A DNA stretch of 37,218 bases, taken from the NCBI RefSeq assembly GCF_944384695.1, contig NZ_CALWUQ010000013.1, positions 1-37,218 of the forward strand, in the 5' to 3' direction. The position numbers and the translations under genes were made by a program. Shown piece by piece: positions 1-8,889 of this stretch. How positions within the stretch are numbered: the first letter of the stretch is position 1; every line of letters starts with the position of its first letter. Source of the DNA: an uncultured Agathobaculum sp. (GTDB taxonomy: Bacteria; Bacillota; Clostridia; Oscillospirales; Butyricicoccaceae). The notes below the pieces were generated by a model that saw only the letters and a program-made list of their open reading frames with translations, was not told where the DNA came from and ran no database searches.

Positions 1-1200
1 ATGCTTCTGGCCGGAAAAACCGTGGTGCTGTGCGTGACGGGCGGCATCGCGGCCTATAAAGCCGCCGATTTGACCAGCAAACTGCGGCAGGCGGGGGCGA
101 CGGTGCGCGTGCTGATGACCGAATCGGCCACGCAGTTCATTTCTCCCATCACGTTTGAGACCCTGTCGGGCTATCGCACGGTGGTGGACACCTTCGACCG
201 CAATTTCGCGTGGGAGGTAGAGCATATCTCGCTGGCGAAAGCCGCGGATGTGTTCGTCATCGCGCCTGCAACAGCCAATATCATTGCAAAAGCGGCGCAC
301 GGCATCACGGACGACATGGTTTCGACGACGCTTTTGGCGACCAAGGCGCCGGTCGTCATCGCGCCCGCAATGAACACCGGTATGTACGACAATCCGGTGA
401 CACAGCAGAATTTGCAGACGCTGCGCGCGCGCGGTTTTCATATCATCGACCCGGCGGCGGGACATCTTGCCTGCGGGGATACGGGACGCGGCAAGCTGCC
501 GGACACGCCGACGCTGCTGCACGGCATCGAGCAGGCGCTGACGCCGCAGGACCTCAAGGGCCTGCGTGTGCTGGTCACTGCCGGGCCGACGCAGGAGGCG
601 CTCGACCCGGTACGCTTCCTGTCCAACCATTCGACGGGCAAGATGGGCTATGCCATCGCGGCACGCGCGGCCATGCGCGGGGCCGAGGTGACGCTGGTTT
701 CCGGTTCGACTGCGCTGCAAACGCCCTTGGGCGTCCGGCGCGTGGACATTGTTTCTGCGCGCGATATGTACGACGCGGTGCTCTCCCGCGCGGATGCGCA
801 GGATATCATCATCAAGGCCGCCGCAGTGGGCGATTACCGTCCTGCGCAGACGGCGGACGAAAAGCTGAAAAAGAGCGACGACGATTTGACCGTTGCGCTC
901 GTGCGCAATCCGGACATTCTGGCAGAGCTCGGCCGGAACAAGCGGCCGGGGCAGCAGCTTTGCGGCTTTGCGATGGAAACACAGAACCTTTTGGAGAATG
1001 CCGCCGATAAGCTGCGCCGAAAAAACTGCGATATGCTGGTTGCCAACTCCCTGCGCGACAAGGGCGCGGGCTTCGGCACCGATACCAACGCCGTGACCCT
1101 GCTGTTTGCGGACGGCAGGCGCGAAACCCCGCCGCTCATGCCCAAGGAGGATGTAGCGGACGTGATTTTTGACCGTCTGCTGGCGATGCGGGCAAACTAA
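1..1200 (+). CDS. coaBC: Bifunctional phosphopantothenoylcysteine decarboxylase / phosphopantothenate-cysteine ligase
   Basis: Catalyses two consecutive cytosolic steps of coenzyme A synthesis: it joins cysteine to 4'-phosphopantothenate (CoaB) and decarboxylates the product (CoaC, FMN-dependent). The N-terminal half has the flavin-binding GGIAAYKA motif, the catalytic His75 in VEHISLAKAAD, the substrate motif PAMNTGMY and the active Cys158 in HLACGDTGRGK. The C-terminal half has the ligase motif GPTQEALDPVRFLSNHSTGKMGY-like block (split here as GPTQEALDPVRFLSN then HSTGKMGY) and the KLKK motif at 288-291. At 399 residues it has the usual full length. It begins on the first base of the window, so its ribosome binding site and promoter cannot be seen; the protein N-terminus fits the family. 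It is the first visible gene of the long housekeeping operon, 26 bp ahead of priA, as in Bacillus. Confidence 0.96.
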   Translation: MLLAGKTVVLCVTGGIAAYKAADLTSKLRQAGATVRVLMTESATQFISPITFETLSGYRTVVDTFDRNFAWEVEHISLAKAADVFVIAPATANIIAKAAHGITDDMVSTTLLATKAPVVIAPAMNTGMYDNPVTQQNLQTLRARGFHIIDPAAGHLACGDTGRGKLPDTPTLLHGIEQALTPQDLKGLRVLVTAGPTQEALDPVRFLSNHSTGKMGYAIAARAAMRGAEVTLVSGSTALQTPLGVRRVDIVSARDMYDAVLSRADAQDIIIKAAAVGDYRPAQTADEKLKKSDDDLTVALVRNPDILAELGRNKRPGQQLCGFAMETQNLLENAADKLRRKNCDMLVANSLRDKGAGFGTDTNAVTLLFADGRRETPPLMPKEDVADVIFDRLLAMRAN

Positions 1201-1226
1201 ACTGGAAAGAGAAAGGAGTATAGCGG

Positions 1227-3680
1227 TTGACGGAACAGATTTGCGCGGTCGCCGTGGACGCGGCGACCTACGCCATCGACAAGCTGTACTCCTACCGTGT
1301 GCCGGACGAGCTGCGGGAACAGGTGCAAATCGGCACCCGTGTTCTCGTGCCGTTCGGCTTTGGCAATAAACGGGCGGAAGCGGTCGTGCTCACGTTCCGC
1401 GAGGATGCGGGCGGGATGAAGCTCAAACCGGTCCTCGAAGTGCTGGATGACACGCCCATCTTGTCCGCGCAGCAGCTCAAACTTGCCGCGTGGATGCGTG
1501 AGCGGTTGTACTGTACGTTTTTCGACTGCGTACATGTCATGCTGCCTGCGGGCTTATGGTTCAAGCGCAACGAGACCTATACGCTTGCACCCGACGCCGA
1601 CCTTGCCGCGTTGCGGCAGCGGGATGGGGACGCGGGGCGCGTCCTTTCGTTGTTCGACCAGCCGGGGCAGACGCTGGCGGTGTCCGACATTCGGCAGCGT
1701 CTGGGCGGCAAGAGCGTTACCCGCGTGCTGGATGCGCTGACGGGCGAGGGCGTGCTGACCTATCACAGCAACACCGTGCAGAAATCGGGTGACAAGACCG
1801 AGAAGATGCTCGCGCTCGACATGGAGGCGGGCGAGGCGATGGCGCGTATCAGCCGCCGCAGCCCCGCGCGGCTGGATGTGGTGTCGGTGCTGGCGGACGG
1901 CGGCTGGATGAGCCAGAAAGAGTTGGTGTACATGACCGGCGTGACCGACGCGGCGCTGCGCGACATGGTGAAAAAGGGCATGCTGCGCGCGCGGAAAGAA
2001 GAACGCCTGCGCACGCCGGATTTTTCCGAGGTGCCGCCTGCGCCGCTTCCGATTTTGAGCGCGCAGCAGCAGCAGGCATATGATGGTCTCGCCGCTTTGA
2101 TGGACGAGGACGCGCCGCGTGCGGCGCTGTTGTTCGGCGTGACCGGCAGCGGCAAAACGCAGGTGTATCTCAAGCTCATTGCGCACGCGCTGGAGCAGGG
2201 CAAAAGCGCAATCGTCCTTGTGCCTGAGATTGGGCTGACGCCGCAGGTCATGCGGCAGTTTGCCGCGCAGTTCGGCGATACAGTCGCTGTGCTGCACTCC
2301 GCGCTGTCGGCCGGAGAACGGTATGACAGCTTCAAAAAAATCAAATCCGGCCGCGCGCGCGTCGTCATCGGCACGCGCTCGGCGGTGTTCGCGCCGGTCG
2401 AGCATCTGGGGGTGCTCATCCTTGACGAGGAGCAGGACGGCGCATATAAATCCGAGCAGTCTCCGCGTTATCATGCGCGCGATGTGGCCAAGTACCGTGC
2501 CGCACACGAGGGCGCGCTGCTCGTACTCGGCTCCGCGACCCCGTCGGTCGAGACCTATTACGGGGCAAAACAGGGCAAATATCCGGTGTTTTCGCTCACC
2601 GAGCGGTTTATGGGCACCAGCCTGCCCGAGGTGCAGATTGCAGATTTGCGCGGGCAGGCGCGCGAAGGGCGCAGCGGCGTGATTGGTCAGCAGCTCGAAA
2701 GCGAGCTGATTGACACGCTGAACAGGGGGAAACAGGCGATTTTGTTCCTCAACCGGCGCGGCAACAGCCGCGTGATTGGCTGCGCGCTGTGCGGCTGGGT
2801 ACCTGCATGCCCGTCCTGTTCGACGAGCATGACCTATCACTCGGCATCCGGCCGCGCGATGTGCCACTATTGCGGCGCATCGGTCAAAATCACGGGCACC
2901 TGTCCAGTCTGCGGTGGCACAAGCCTGTTTACCGAAACGCCGGGCACACAGAAGGTCGAGCAGGAGTTGCATGAAAAATTCCCGTCCGCGCGCGTGCTGC
3001 GCATGGACGCGGACACGATGACCACCAAAGGCGCACACGAAAAGCTGCTGGCGCAGTTTGCAAAGGGCGGCGCGGACATCCTGCTCGGCACCCAGATGGT
3101 GACCAAGGGGCTGGATTTCGAGAACGTGACGCTGGTCGGCGTGCTGGACGCAGACCAAAGCCTATATGCGCAGGATTACCGCGCGCGTGAGCGCACCTTT
3201 TCGCTCATCACGCAGGTGGTCGGGCGCGCGGGGCGGCGGTTCGATACGGGCAAGGCGGTCATCCAGACGTATAGCCCGACGCATCCGGTCATTCTGACCG
3301 CCGCGCGGCAGGACTACGAAGCGTTTTATGAGCGTGAGATGGAAACGCGGCAGGCGCTGCAATGCCCGCCGGTCTGTGACCTAACCGTGCTGACCGCAGT
3401 GGGCGAGGTCGAACAGCAGGTGCTGGCAAGTCTTTTATCCCTCAAAACCCGCCTGCAAAGCTTGATGGAAGGGCAGTATGCGGACGTGAAAGCGCCCGTG
3501 CTCGGCCCGGCGGCGGCGCAGATGGTCAAGGTCATGGGGCGGTACCGTTATCATCTGACCATGCGCGCACAAAATACGGCGCGCTGGCGCGCGCTGATTG
3601 CGGGCGTCATGCGCGAGTTTTTGCAGGACAGCAAAAACCGCGGGGTGACGGTGTTTGCAGACGAAAATCCCGACCTGTAA
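1227..3680 (+). CDS. priA: Primosomal protein N' (replication restart helicase)
   Basis: A 3'-to-5' superfamily 2 DNA helicase that recognises stalled forks and reloads the replisome. Residues about 1-100 form the 3'-end-binding domain. Walker A is GVTGSGKT at 304-311, and the Walker B/DEAH-like motif is DEEQDGAYK. The zinc module with four CxxC pairs (CALC, CPSC, CHYC, CPVC) follows at about 520-570. The C-terminal helicase lobe carries GTQMVTKGLDF and the QVVGRAGR motif. At 817 residues it is full length. The start is TTG, chosen because GAAAGGAG lies 8 bases upstream and the protein N-terminus then fits the family. It sits 26 bp after coaBC and 15 bp before the acetyltransferase gene, so it is probably cotranscribed with both. 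Confidence 0.96.
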   Translation: MTEQICAVAVDAATYAIDKLYSYRVPDELREQVQIGTRVLVPFGFGNKRAEAVVLTFREDAGGMKLKPVLEVLDDTPILSAQQLKLAAWMRERLYCTFFDCVHVMLPAGLWFKRNETYTLAPDADLAALRQRDGDAGRVLSLFDQPGQTLAVSDIRQRLGGKSVTRVLDALTGEGVLTYHSNTVQKSGDKTEKMLALDMEAGEAMARISRRSPARLDVVSVLADGGWMSQKELVYMTGVTDAALRDMVKKGMLRARKEERLRTPDFSEVPPAPLPILSAQQQQAYDGLAALMDEDAPRAALLFGVTGSGKTQVYLKLIAHALEQGKSAIVLVPEIGLTPQVMRQFAAQFGDTVAVLHSALSAGERYDSFKKIKSGRARVVIGTRSAVFAPVEHLGVLILDEEQDGAYKSEQSPRYHARDVAKYRAAHEGALLVLGSATPSVETYYGAKQGKYPVFSLTERFMGTSLPEVQIADLRGQAREGRSGVIGQQLESELIDTLNRGKQAILFLNRRGNSRVIGCALCGWVPACPSCSTSMTYHSASGRAMCHYCGASVKITGTCPVCGGTSLFTETPGTQKVEQELHEKFPSARVLRMDADTMTTKGAHEKLLAQFAKGGADILLGTQMVTKGLDFENVTLVGVLDADQSLYAQDYRARERTFSLITQVVGRAGRRFDTGKAVIQTYSPTHPVILTAARQDYEAFYEREMETRQALQCPPVCDLTVLTAVGEVEQQVLASLLSLKTRLQSLMEGQYADVKAPVLGPAAAQMVKVMGRYRYHLTMRAQNTARWRALIAGVMREFLQDSKNRGVTVFADENPDL

Positions 3681-3695
3681 AAGCATGGAGGGCTT

Positions 3696-4304
3696 ATGGA
3701 AGGACAAGTTGTGATTCGGCGGGCGGCGGCAGACGACGCGGCTGCGCTGCTGGAAATATATGAGCCGTACATCACGGATACGGTCATCACATTTGAATAT
3801 GAGGTGCCCGCGGCGGCGGAATTTGCCGCGCGCATCACGGATACACTCGCGCAGTTTCCCTATCTTGTATGCGAGCGGAACGGAAAGCCGGTTGGCTATG
3901 CCTACGCGCACCACATCCGTGAGCGCGCAGCATATGATTGGGCGGTTGAACTGTCAATCTATCTTGCACCCGCGGCGCAGGGACAAGGCGTGGGCACGAT
4001 ATTGTACCGGTGCCTCATTGATTTGCTGGAAAAGCAGAATGTACGTATTTTATACGGCTGCGTCACGCTGCCGAACGAAAAAAGCCGCCGCCTGCACGAA
4101 AAGCTGGGCTTTACGCTCACGGGCGTGTGGCACGGCTCGGGCTGGAAGTTTGAGCGGTGGCATGACGTGGGCTGGTTTGAAAAGCGTCTGGGCGGTGACG
4201 GACCGGCGCAGACGATTACACCGTTTCCCAAACTCGAAGAAGAAAAAATACAGGAATGTTTGCGCCGGTATACGGCAATGCTGAAGGATGGAGGACTGAA
4301 CTGA
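3696..4304 (+). CDS. GNAT N-acetyltransferase, phosphinothricin acetyltransferase-like
   Basis: A 202-residue GNAT-fold acetyl-CoA-dependent acetyltransferase related to the Pat/Bar/YwnH group, whose members N-acetylate phosphinothricin or amino acid analogues such as methionine sulfoximine. Visible marks are IRRAAADDAAALLEIY at the N-terminus, the acetyl-CoA loop AQGQGVGTILY, and NEKSRRLHEKLGFTLTGVWHGSG with the downstream W and F residues typical of the group. About 35 residues after WFEKRLGGD form a charged C-terminal extension. GGAGG lies 5 bases from the ATG. The gene sits between priA and def, a place where most versions of this conserved operon have no such gene, so it may be a lineage-specific insertion. 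The actual substrate cannot be told from sequence. Confidence 0.85.
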   Translation: MEGQVVIRRAAADDAAALLEIYEPYITDTVITFEYEVPAAAEFAARITDTLAQFPYLVCERNGKPVGYAYAHHIRERAAYDWAVELSIYLAPAAQGQGVGTILYRCLIDLLEKQNVRILYGCVTLPNEKSRRLHEKLGFTLTGVWHGSGWKFERWHDVGWFEKRLGGDGPAQTITPFPKLEEEKIQECLRRYTAMLKDGGLN

Positions 4305-4305
4305 C

Positions 4306-4806
4306 ATGGCACTTCGTAAAATTCTGACACAGGGCGATGAACAGCTTTTGAAGCACAGCCGCAAGGTGGAAAAATTCGACGCGCGTCTGCATACGCTGCT
4401 CGACGATATGCGTGAGACGCTGGAAAATTCGGGCGGCGTCGGTCTTGCCGCGCCGCAGGTCGGCGTGCTGCGCCGCGTGGTCGTGCTGCTGGACGTCAAC
4501 ACTGAGCCGGAGGAGATGGTCGAGCTGGTCAACCCGGAAGTGATTGAAACGCACGGCGAGGAGCGTGTGGTCGAGGGCTGCCTGTCCGTGCCGGGCGTAT
4601 ACGGCTATGTCACCCGCCCGACCTGGGCCAAGATTCGCGCGCAGGACCGCGACGGCAACTGGTTCGAGCGTGAGGGCGAAGGCATTGTCGCGCAGTGCTT
4701 CTGCCATGAGACCGAGCATCTCGACGGCCACTTGTTCACCGAGAAGGTGGAGGAATATGTCGATTTGGACGAGCTTCAGTCGGACGATGAGGAAGATGCG
4801 GAATGA
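4306..4806 (+). CDS. def: Peptide deformylase
   Basis: Removes the N-formyl group from nascent proteins; a metallohydrolase using Fe2+ or another divalent metal. All three family motifs are present: motif 1 GGVGLAAPQ at residues 43-51, motif 2 EGCLS at 90-94 with metal ligand Cys92, and motif 3 HETEH at 134-138 with metal ligands His134 and His138 and catalytic Glu135. It has 166 residues, a typical length, and ends in an acidic tail (SDDEEDAE). Its ATG follows the acetyltransferase stop by one base, with GGAGG just upstream, and its own stop overlaps the fmt start as ATGA. The overlap implies translational coupling of the deformylase and the formyltransferase. Confidence 0.97.
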   Translation: MALRKILTQGDEQLLKHSRKVEKFDARLHTLLDDMRETLENSGGVGLAAPQVGVLRRVVVLLDVNTEPEEMVELVNPEVIETHGEERVVEGCLSVPGVYGYVTRPTWAKIRAQDRDGNWFEREGEGIVAQCFCHETEHLDGHLFTEKVEEYVDLDELQSDDEEDAE

Positions 4807-5735
4807 GAATCGTATTCATGGGCACGCCGGATTTCGCCGTGCCGAGCTTGCAGGCGCTCATCGATGCGGGGCATGAGGTGTGTGCGGTATACACCCAGCC
4901 CGACAAGCCGCAGGGCCGCAAGCAGGTTCTGACCCCGCCGCCGGTGAAAAAGCTGGCACAAGAGCACAATATTCCGGTCTATCAGCCGCAGACGCTCAAA
5001 AACGAGGATGCACAGGCGCAGCTGCGCGCACTCGCGTCCGAGGTCATCATCGTGGTGGCGTATGGCAAGCTGCTGCCGAAGGCGGTGCTGGACATCCCGC
5101 CGCGCGGGTGTATCAACGTGCACGGCTCGCTGCTGCCGCGCTGGCGCGGCGCCGCGCCCATCCAGTGGTCGGTCATTGCGGGCGACCAAAAGGCAGGCGT
5201 GACAACCATGCAGATGGCGGAGGGGCTGGACACGGGCGACATGCTGCTCACCTACGAAACCGAAATCGGCGCGCGGGAGACCGCGGGCGAGCTGTTTGAC
5301 CGGCTCGCGCAGGCGGGCGCGGAACTTCTGGTGCGCACGCTCGTCCAATTGAACGAGATTACCCCGACCCCGCAGGATGACAGCCAAAGCTGTTACGCGC
5401 ATATGCTGGATAAAGCTATGGCGGTGATTGACTGGTCCAAGTCCGCGCGCGAGATTGATTGCCTGATTCGCGGGCTGAACCCGTGGCCGGTCGCCTTGAC
5501 CACGCTGGACGGCGTACGGCTCAAGGTGTATGCAGCGCAGCCGGTGGCCGGCGAAGGCAAGCCGGGTGAGGTGCTGGTGAGCGACGCAAAAAAGGGGCTG
5601 ATTGTCGCGTGCGGCGCGGGGGCGCTTGCACTGGAGGAGATTCAACTGGTCGGCGGCAAACGCATGAAGAGCGCGGACTTCCTGCGCGGCCATGCGGTGG
5701 AGAAAGCAACCGTTTTGGGCGAATCAAAGGAGTAA
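4803..5735 (+). CDS. fmt: Methionyl-tRNA formyltransferase
   Basis: Formylates initiator Met-tRNA with 10-formyltetrahydrofolate, so producing the group that Def later removes. The Rossmann-like catalytic domain starts with IVFMGTPDFAVPSLQAL and holds the folate-site motif HGSLLPRWRGAAPIQW (catalytic Asn in INVHGS, His next to it) and the TGDMLL motif. The C-terminal OB-like tRNA-binding domain begins near residue 205 (IDWSKSAREIDCLIRGLNPWP). Length 310 is normal. The ATG overlaps the def stop in ATGA. The gene is followed 3 bp later by the zinc peptidase gene. Nothing is missing or odd. Confidence 0.97.
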   Translation: MRIVFMGTPDFAVPSLQALIDAGHEVCAVYTQPDKPQGRKQVLTPPPVKKLAQEHNIPVYQPQTLKNEDAQAQLRALASEVIIVVAYGKLLPKAVLDIPPRGCINVHGSLLPRWRGAAPIQWSVIAGDQKAGVTTMQMAEGLDTGDMLLTYETEIGARETAGELFDRLAQAGAELLVRTLVQLNEITPTPQDDSQSCYAHMLDKAMAVIDWSKSAREIDCLIRGLNPWPVALTTLDGVRLKVYAAQPVAGEGKPGEVLVSDAKKGLIVACGAGALALEEIQLVGGKRMKSADFLRGHAVEKATVLGESKE

Positions 5736-5738
5736 ATT

Positions 5739-6446
5739 ATGCCTTATTTTGGTTATTACGGCATCGATATGTATTATATCGTGCTGGTGGTTCCCTGTAT
5801 CATTCTGGCGTTCTGGGCGCAGAGCAAGGTCAAGAGCACCTTCAACCAATATTCGCAGGTTTTGAACCGCCGCGGCATGAGCGGCGCGCAGGCAGCGGAT
5901 GCCGTGCTGCGGGCAAACGGCGTGACCGGTGTGCGCATTGAGCGCGTGTCCGGTCGCTTGACCGACCATTTTGACCCGCGCTCGAACGTCATTCGTCTGT
6001 CGGACGCGGTGTATGACTCGACCTCGGTCGCGTCGGTCGGCGTAGCCGCGCACGAGGCAGGCCACGCGGTGCAGCATGCGGTCGGTTATTTTCCCATCCG
6101 CCTGCGCTCGGCCATCATTCCGCTGACGCAGTTCGGCTCGATGGCGGCGTTTCCGCTGATTCTGCTCGGCATCGTGTTCAATTCCGAGGTGTTCATCAAT
6201 GTTGGCATCCTTGCGTTCGCACTGGCGACGCTGTTTCAGCTTGTGACCTTGCCGGTCGAGCTGGACGCATCGCGCCGCGCACTGGCGGCCATCCGCGCGC
6301 GCAACCTGCTGTATGAAGACGAATATCCGATGGCGAAAAAGACGCTGACCGCCGCCGCAATGACCTATGTGGCCGCGTTGGCGGTGTCGCTCGCGCAGCT
6401 TTTGCGACTGCTGCTGATTTTTGGAGGACGGAGACACGATGACTGA
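5739..6446 (+). CDS. Membrane zinc metallopeptidase, YugP family
   Basis: A 235-residue integral membrane protein with a zincin motif HEAGH at residues 105-109 (HEAGHAVQHA), which in this family (COG2738, Bacillus YugP) gives the zinc ligands and catalytic Glu. It has an N-terminal membrane segment (YYIVLVVPCIILAFWAQ), a cytosolic stretch with the peptidase motif, and two or more hydrophobic segments after it (FGSMAAFPLILLGIVF and VGILAFALATLFQLVTL), plus a last one near the C-terminus. The substrate is unknown for the family. A gene of this type between fmt and rsmB is common in Clostridia. Its last 8 bases overlap the start of rsmB. Confidence 0.88.
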   Translation: MPYFGYYGIDMYYIVLVVPCIILAFWAQSKVKSTFNQYSQVLNRRGMSGAQAADAVLRANGVTGVRIERVSGRLTDHFDPRSNVIRLSDAVYDSTSVASVGVAAHEAGHAVQHAVGYFPIRLRSAIIPLTQFGSMAAFPLILLGIVFNSEVFINVGILAFALATLFQLVTLPVELDASRRALAAIRARNLLYEDEYPMAKKTLTAAAMTYVAALAVSLAQLLRLLLIFGGRRHDD

Positions 6447-7791
6447 CAAACGCCCGCGCACGGCGCGCGAAGCCGCGGCTTTTGCGCTGTTTGCAATGGA
6501 TGAGGACGGCGCATGGTCGGATGGCGCGCTGCATCAGTGCCTTGCCCGCGCCGCGCTCGACGGGCGGGACGCGGCTCTCGCCTCCCGATTGGTATATGGC
6601 ACGGTGCAGAACGAGATGCTGCTCGACTGGTATCTGCGGCATTTTTCCAGCGTGCGGCTCAAAAAAATCGCGCCGCGCGTGCGCATCTGCCTGCGCATGG
6701 GGCTGTATCAGCTGATTTTGATGGATAAAATCCCGCCGCACGCGGCGGTCACGGAGACGGTGGAGCTGGTGCGGCGGTACTGCCGCGCGGACGGGCGCAC
6801 GGTTTCCTTTGCCAATGCCGTGCTGCGGCACGCGGCGGACGCGGTGCAAAATGGCAGCCTGCCCGTGCTCGACTGCCCGGATAAGGAAAGCTATTATGCG
6901 CTGCGATACAGCCACCCCGAATGGCTCGTGCGGCTGTGGTCGGGGCAGTTCGGCCAGAAAATGGCCGAAAAGCTGTGTCAGGCAGACAACGCGGACACGC
7001 CGGTGTCCGTGCGCGTAAATCTGCTGAAAACCACCACCAAGGCTGCACGCGCGTCACTCGAAAGCGCGGGGCTGACCGCGCAGGTCCATCCGGCGTTCGA
7101 CGACATCCTGCTGTGCACCGGCGGGGACGCGGCGGCAACGCCTGCGTTTCAGGCGGGTGAAATCACCGTACAGGACGCGGCAAGCGCGCTCGCGGCTGCG
7201 GTGGCCGACCCCAAACCGGGCGACACGGTGCTCGACTGCTGCGCCGCGCCCGGCGGCAAGAGCTTTGCCATGGCAGGACGCATGCAGGGGCGCGGCAGCG
7301 TTACCTCGTGCGACATTTACGAGCATAAGCTGACCCGCATTCGTGAGGGCGCGGCGCGGTTAGGATTATCCAACATCCGTACCGCCTTGCAGGACGCATC
7401 TGCGCCGCGGCAGGAATGGATAAACACGGCGGATGTGGTGCTGTGCGACGTACCTTGCTCGGGACTCGGCATCATCCGCAAAAAGCCCGAAATCCGCTAT
7501 AAAGACCCGGCGGAGCTGGAAAATCTGCCCGCCTTGCAGGAAAAAATCCTGCAAAACTGCGCGCAGTATGTAAAACCCGGCGGTACGCTGGTCTATTCGA
7601 CCTGCACCATCTTGCAGCGCGAAAATGAGGATGTGGTGCGGGCGTTTCTTGCGGCAAACCCGGCGTTCGAGGCTGTGCCGTGGGAGCATAAGGTATGCGG
7701 CGCGCGGGAAGACGGCATGGTGACGCTGCTGCCGCCTGTACATCAGACCGACGGCTTTTTTATCGCCAAGATGAGGAAGAAAAACGCATGA
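6439..7791 (+). CDS. rsmB: 16S rRNA (cytosine-967-C5)-methyltransferase
   Basis: Methylates C967 (E. coli numbering) of 16S rRNA with S-adenosylmethionine. The N-terminal NusB-like RNA-binding domain (about 1-140) is followed by the Rossmann-fold domain with SAM motif VLDCCAAPGGKS and both catalytic cysteines of m5C enzymes: Cys340 in CDVPCSG and Cys389 in YSTCT. It has 450 residues. The ATG was chosen rather than an in-frame TTG 18 bases earlier because it has GGAG at the right distance and the protein then starts MTDKRPRTARE, as usual for the family. It overlaps the previous gene by 8 bases, and its stop overlaps the rlmN start as ATGA. Confidence 0.95.
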   Translation: MTDKRPRTAREAAAFALFAMDEDGAWSDGALHQCLARAALDGRDAALASRLVYGTVQNEMLLDWYLRHFSSVRLKKIAPRVRICLRMGLYQLILMDKIPPHAAVTETVELVRRYCRADGRTVSFANAVLRHAADAVQNGSLPVLDCPDKESYYALRYSHPEWLVRLWSGQFGQKMAEKLCQADNADTPVSVRVNLLKTTTKAARASLESAGLTAQVHPAFDDILLCTGGDAAATPAFQAGEITVQDAASALAAAVADPKPGDTVLDCCAAPGGKSFAMAGRMQGRGSVTSCDIYEHKLTRIREGAARLGLSNIRTALQDASAPRQEWINTADVVLCDVPCSGLGIIRKKPEIRYKDPAELENLPALQEKILQNCAQYVKPGGTLVYSTCTILQRENEDVVRAFLAANPAFEAVPWEHKVCGAREDGMVTLLPPVHQTDGFFIAKMRKKNA

Positions 7792-8822
7792 CAGAAATCA
7801 AGTCCCTGACAATCGAAGAACTCAAAGCCGAGCTTGCCGAGATGGGCGAAAAGCCCTTCCGCGCGGGACAAATCTTCAAATGGCTCCACGGGGGCGTAGA
7901 GTCCTTTGAAGAGATGTCCAACCTGTCCAAAGACCTGCGCGCGCGGCTGGCCGAACGCTTTTTGCTGACCGTGCCGCAGGTGGCACGCAAGCAGGTAAGC
8001 AAAGTGGACGGCACGGTGAAATATCTGTGGCGGCTGCGTGACGGCGACTGCGTCGAATCCGTGCTGATGCATTACGAGCACGGCGTGTCGGTCTGCGTGT
8101 CCACGCAGGTGGGCTGCCGGATGGGGTGCAAATTCTGTGCTTCGGGCCTGAATGGGCTTAAACGGCACCTGTCCGCGGGCGAAATCCTGGACGAAGTGCT
8201 GTTCATGCAGAAGGACAGCGGCGAGACGGTGTCCAACATCGTGCTGATGGGCACGGGTGAGCCGCTCGACAACTACGATAACGTGCTCAAATTCCTGCAT
8301 CTGGTTAGCTGCCCGGAGGGTATCAATATCGGACAGCGGCATATTTCCTTGTCAACAAGCGGAATTGCTGATAAAATAGAGAAGTTAGCGGGAGAAAAAT
8401 TGCAGATTACCCTGTCGGTATCACTGCATGCGCCGGACGACGAAACCCGCTCATCCATCATGCCGGTGAACGACGCCTATCCGGTCGAACGGCTGATGCG
8501 CGCGTGCCGGTACTACTTTGACACCACCGGACGGCGCATTTCCTATGAGTACATGATGGCGCAGGGCAAAACCGACCGCCCATGGCAGGCGGAAAAGCTG
8601 GCCGCGCTGCTGCACGGCAGGCCCGCGCATGTCAATCTTATCCCGCTCAATGAGGTAGCGGAAAGCCCGCTGCGGCCCTCGCGGCCCGAGGCGGTGCGCC
8701 GCTTCCGGCAGGCGCTCGAAAAGCGCGGCGTGACCGCGACCGTGCGCCGCCGGCTCGGCCCGGACATTGACGCCGCCTGCGGCCAGCTGCGCCGCAGGGA
8801 GCTGCAAAAACAGCAGGATTGA
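7788..8822 (+). CDS. rlmN: Dual-specificity 23S rRNA A2503 / tRNA A37 C2-methyltransferase
   Basis: A radical SAM enzyme that adds a methyl group to C2 of adenosine in 23S rRNA and tRNA. The [4Fe-4S] motif CxxxCxxC is at Cys110, Cys114 and Cys117 (GCRMGCKFCASG). The two methyl-transfer cysteines correspond to Cys103 (VCVSTQ) and Cys331 (DAACGQL). GTGEPLDNYDN is the SAM-binding segment. The start was set at the ATG overlapping the rsmB stop, giving 344 residues, the family's normal length; longer in-frame starts would lie inside rsmB. Unlike Cfr, it sits in a housekeeping operon, so ordinary RlmN activity is expected, not drug resistance. Confidence 0.96.
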   Translation: MTEIKSLTIEELKAELAEMGEKPFRAGQIFKWLHGGVESFEEMSNLSKDLRARLAERFLLTVPQVARKQVSKVDGTVKYLWRLRDGDCVESVLMHYEHGVSVCVSTQVGCRMGCKFCASGLNGLKRHLSAGEILDEVLFMQKDSGETVSNIVLMGTGEPLDNYDNVLKFLHLVSCPEGINIGQRHISLSTSGIADKIEKLAGEKLQITLSVSLHAPDDETRSSIMPVNDAYPVERLMRACRYYFDTTGRRISYEYMMAQGKTDRPWQAEKLAALLHGRPAHVNLIPLNEVAESPLRPSRPEAVRRFRQALEKRGVTATVRRRLGPDIDAACGQLRRRELQKQQD

Positions 8823-8824
8823 AA

Positions 8825-8844
8825 CCGGTTTTCAAGAAAACCGG
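8825..8844. repeat. Perfect inverted repeat after rlmN
   Basis: CCGGTTTTC and GAAAACCGG form a perfect palindrome with two central bases, just after the rlmN stop and about 45 bp before the phosphatase gene. As RNA it folds to an 8-bp stem with a CAAG tetraloop. No run of T follows, so it is not a normal terminator; it could be an RNA processing or stability element or a protein-binding site. Confidence 0.45.
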
Positions 8845-8889
8845 ATGCCATATCGGGGGAGACCCGCATCAAACACTGGAGGTGTTCGT

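Noticed and set aside
1554..3158. Long open frame (534 codons) on the - strand inside priA
   Set aside because: Shadow of the GC-rich priA coding sequence; its product is rich in His, Arg and Ala without any motif, and priA is beyond doubt.
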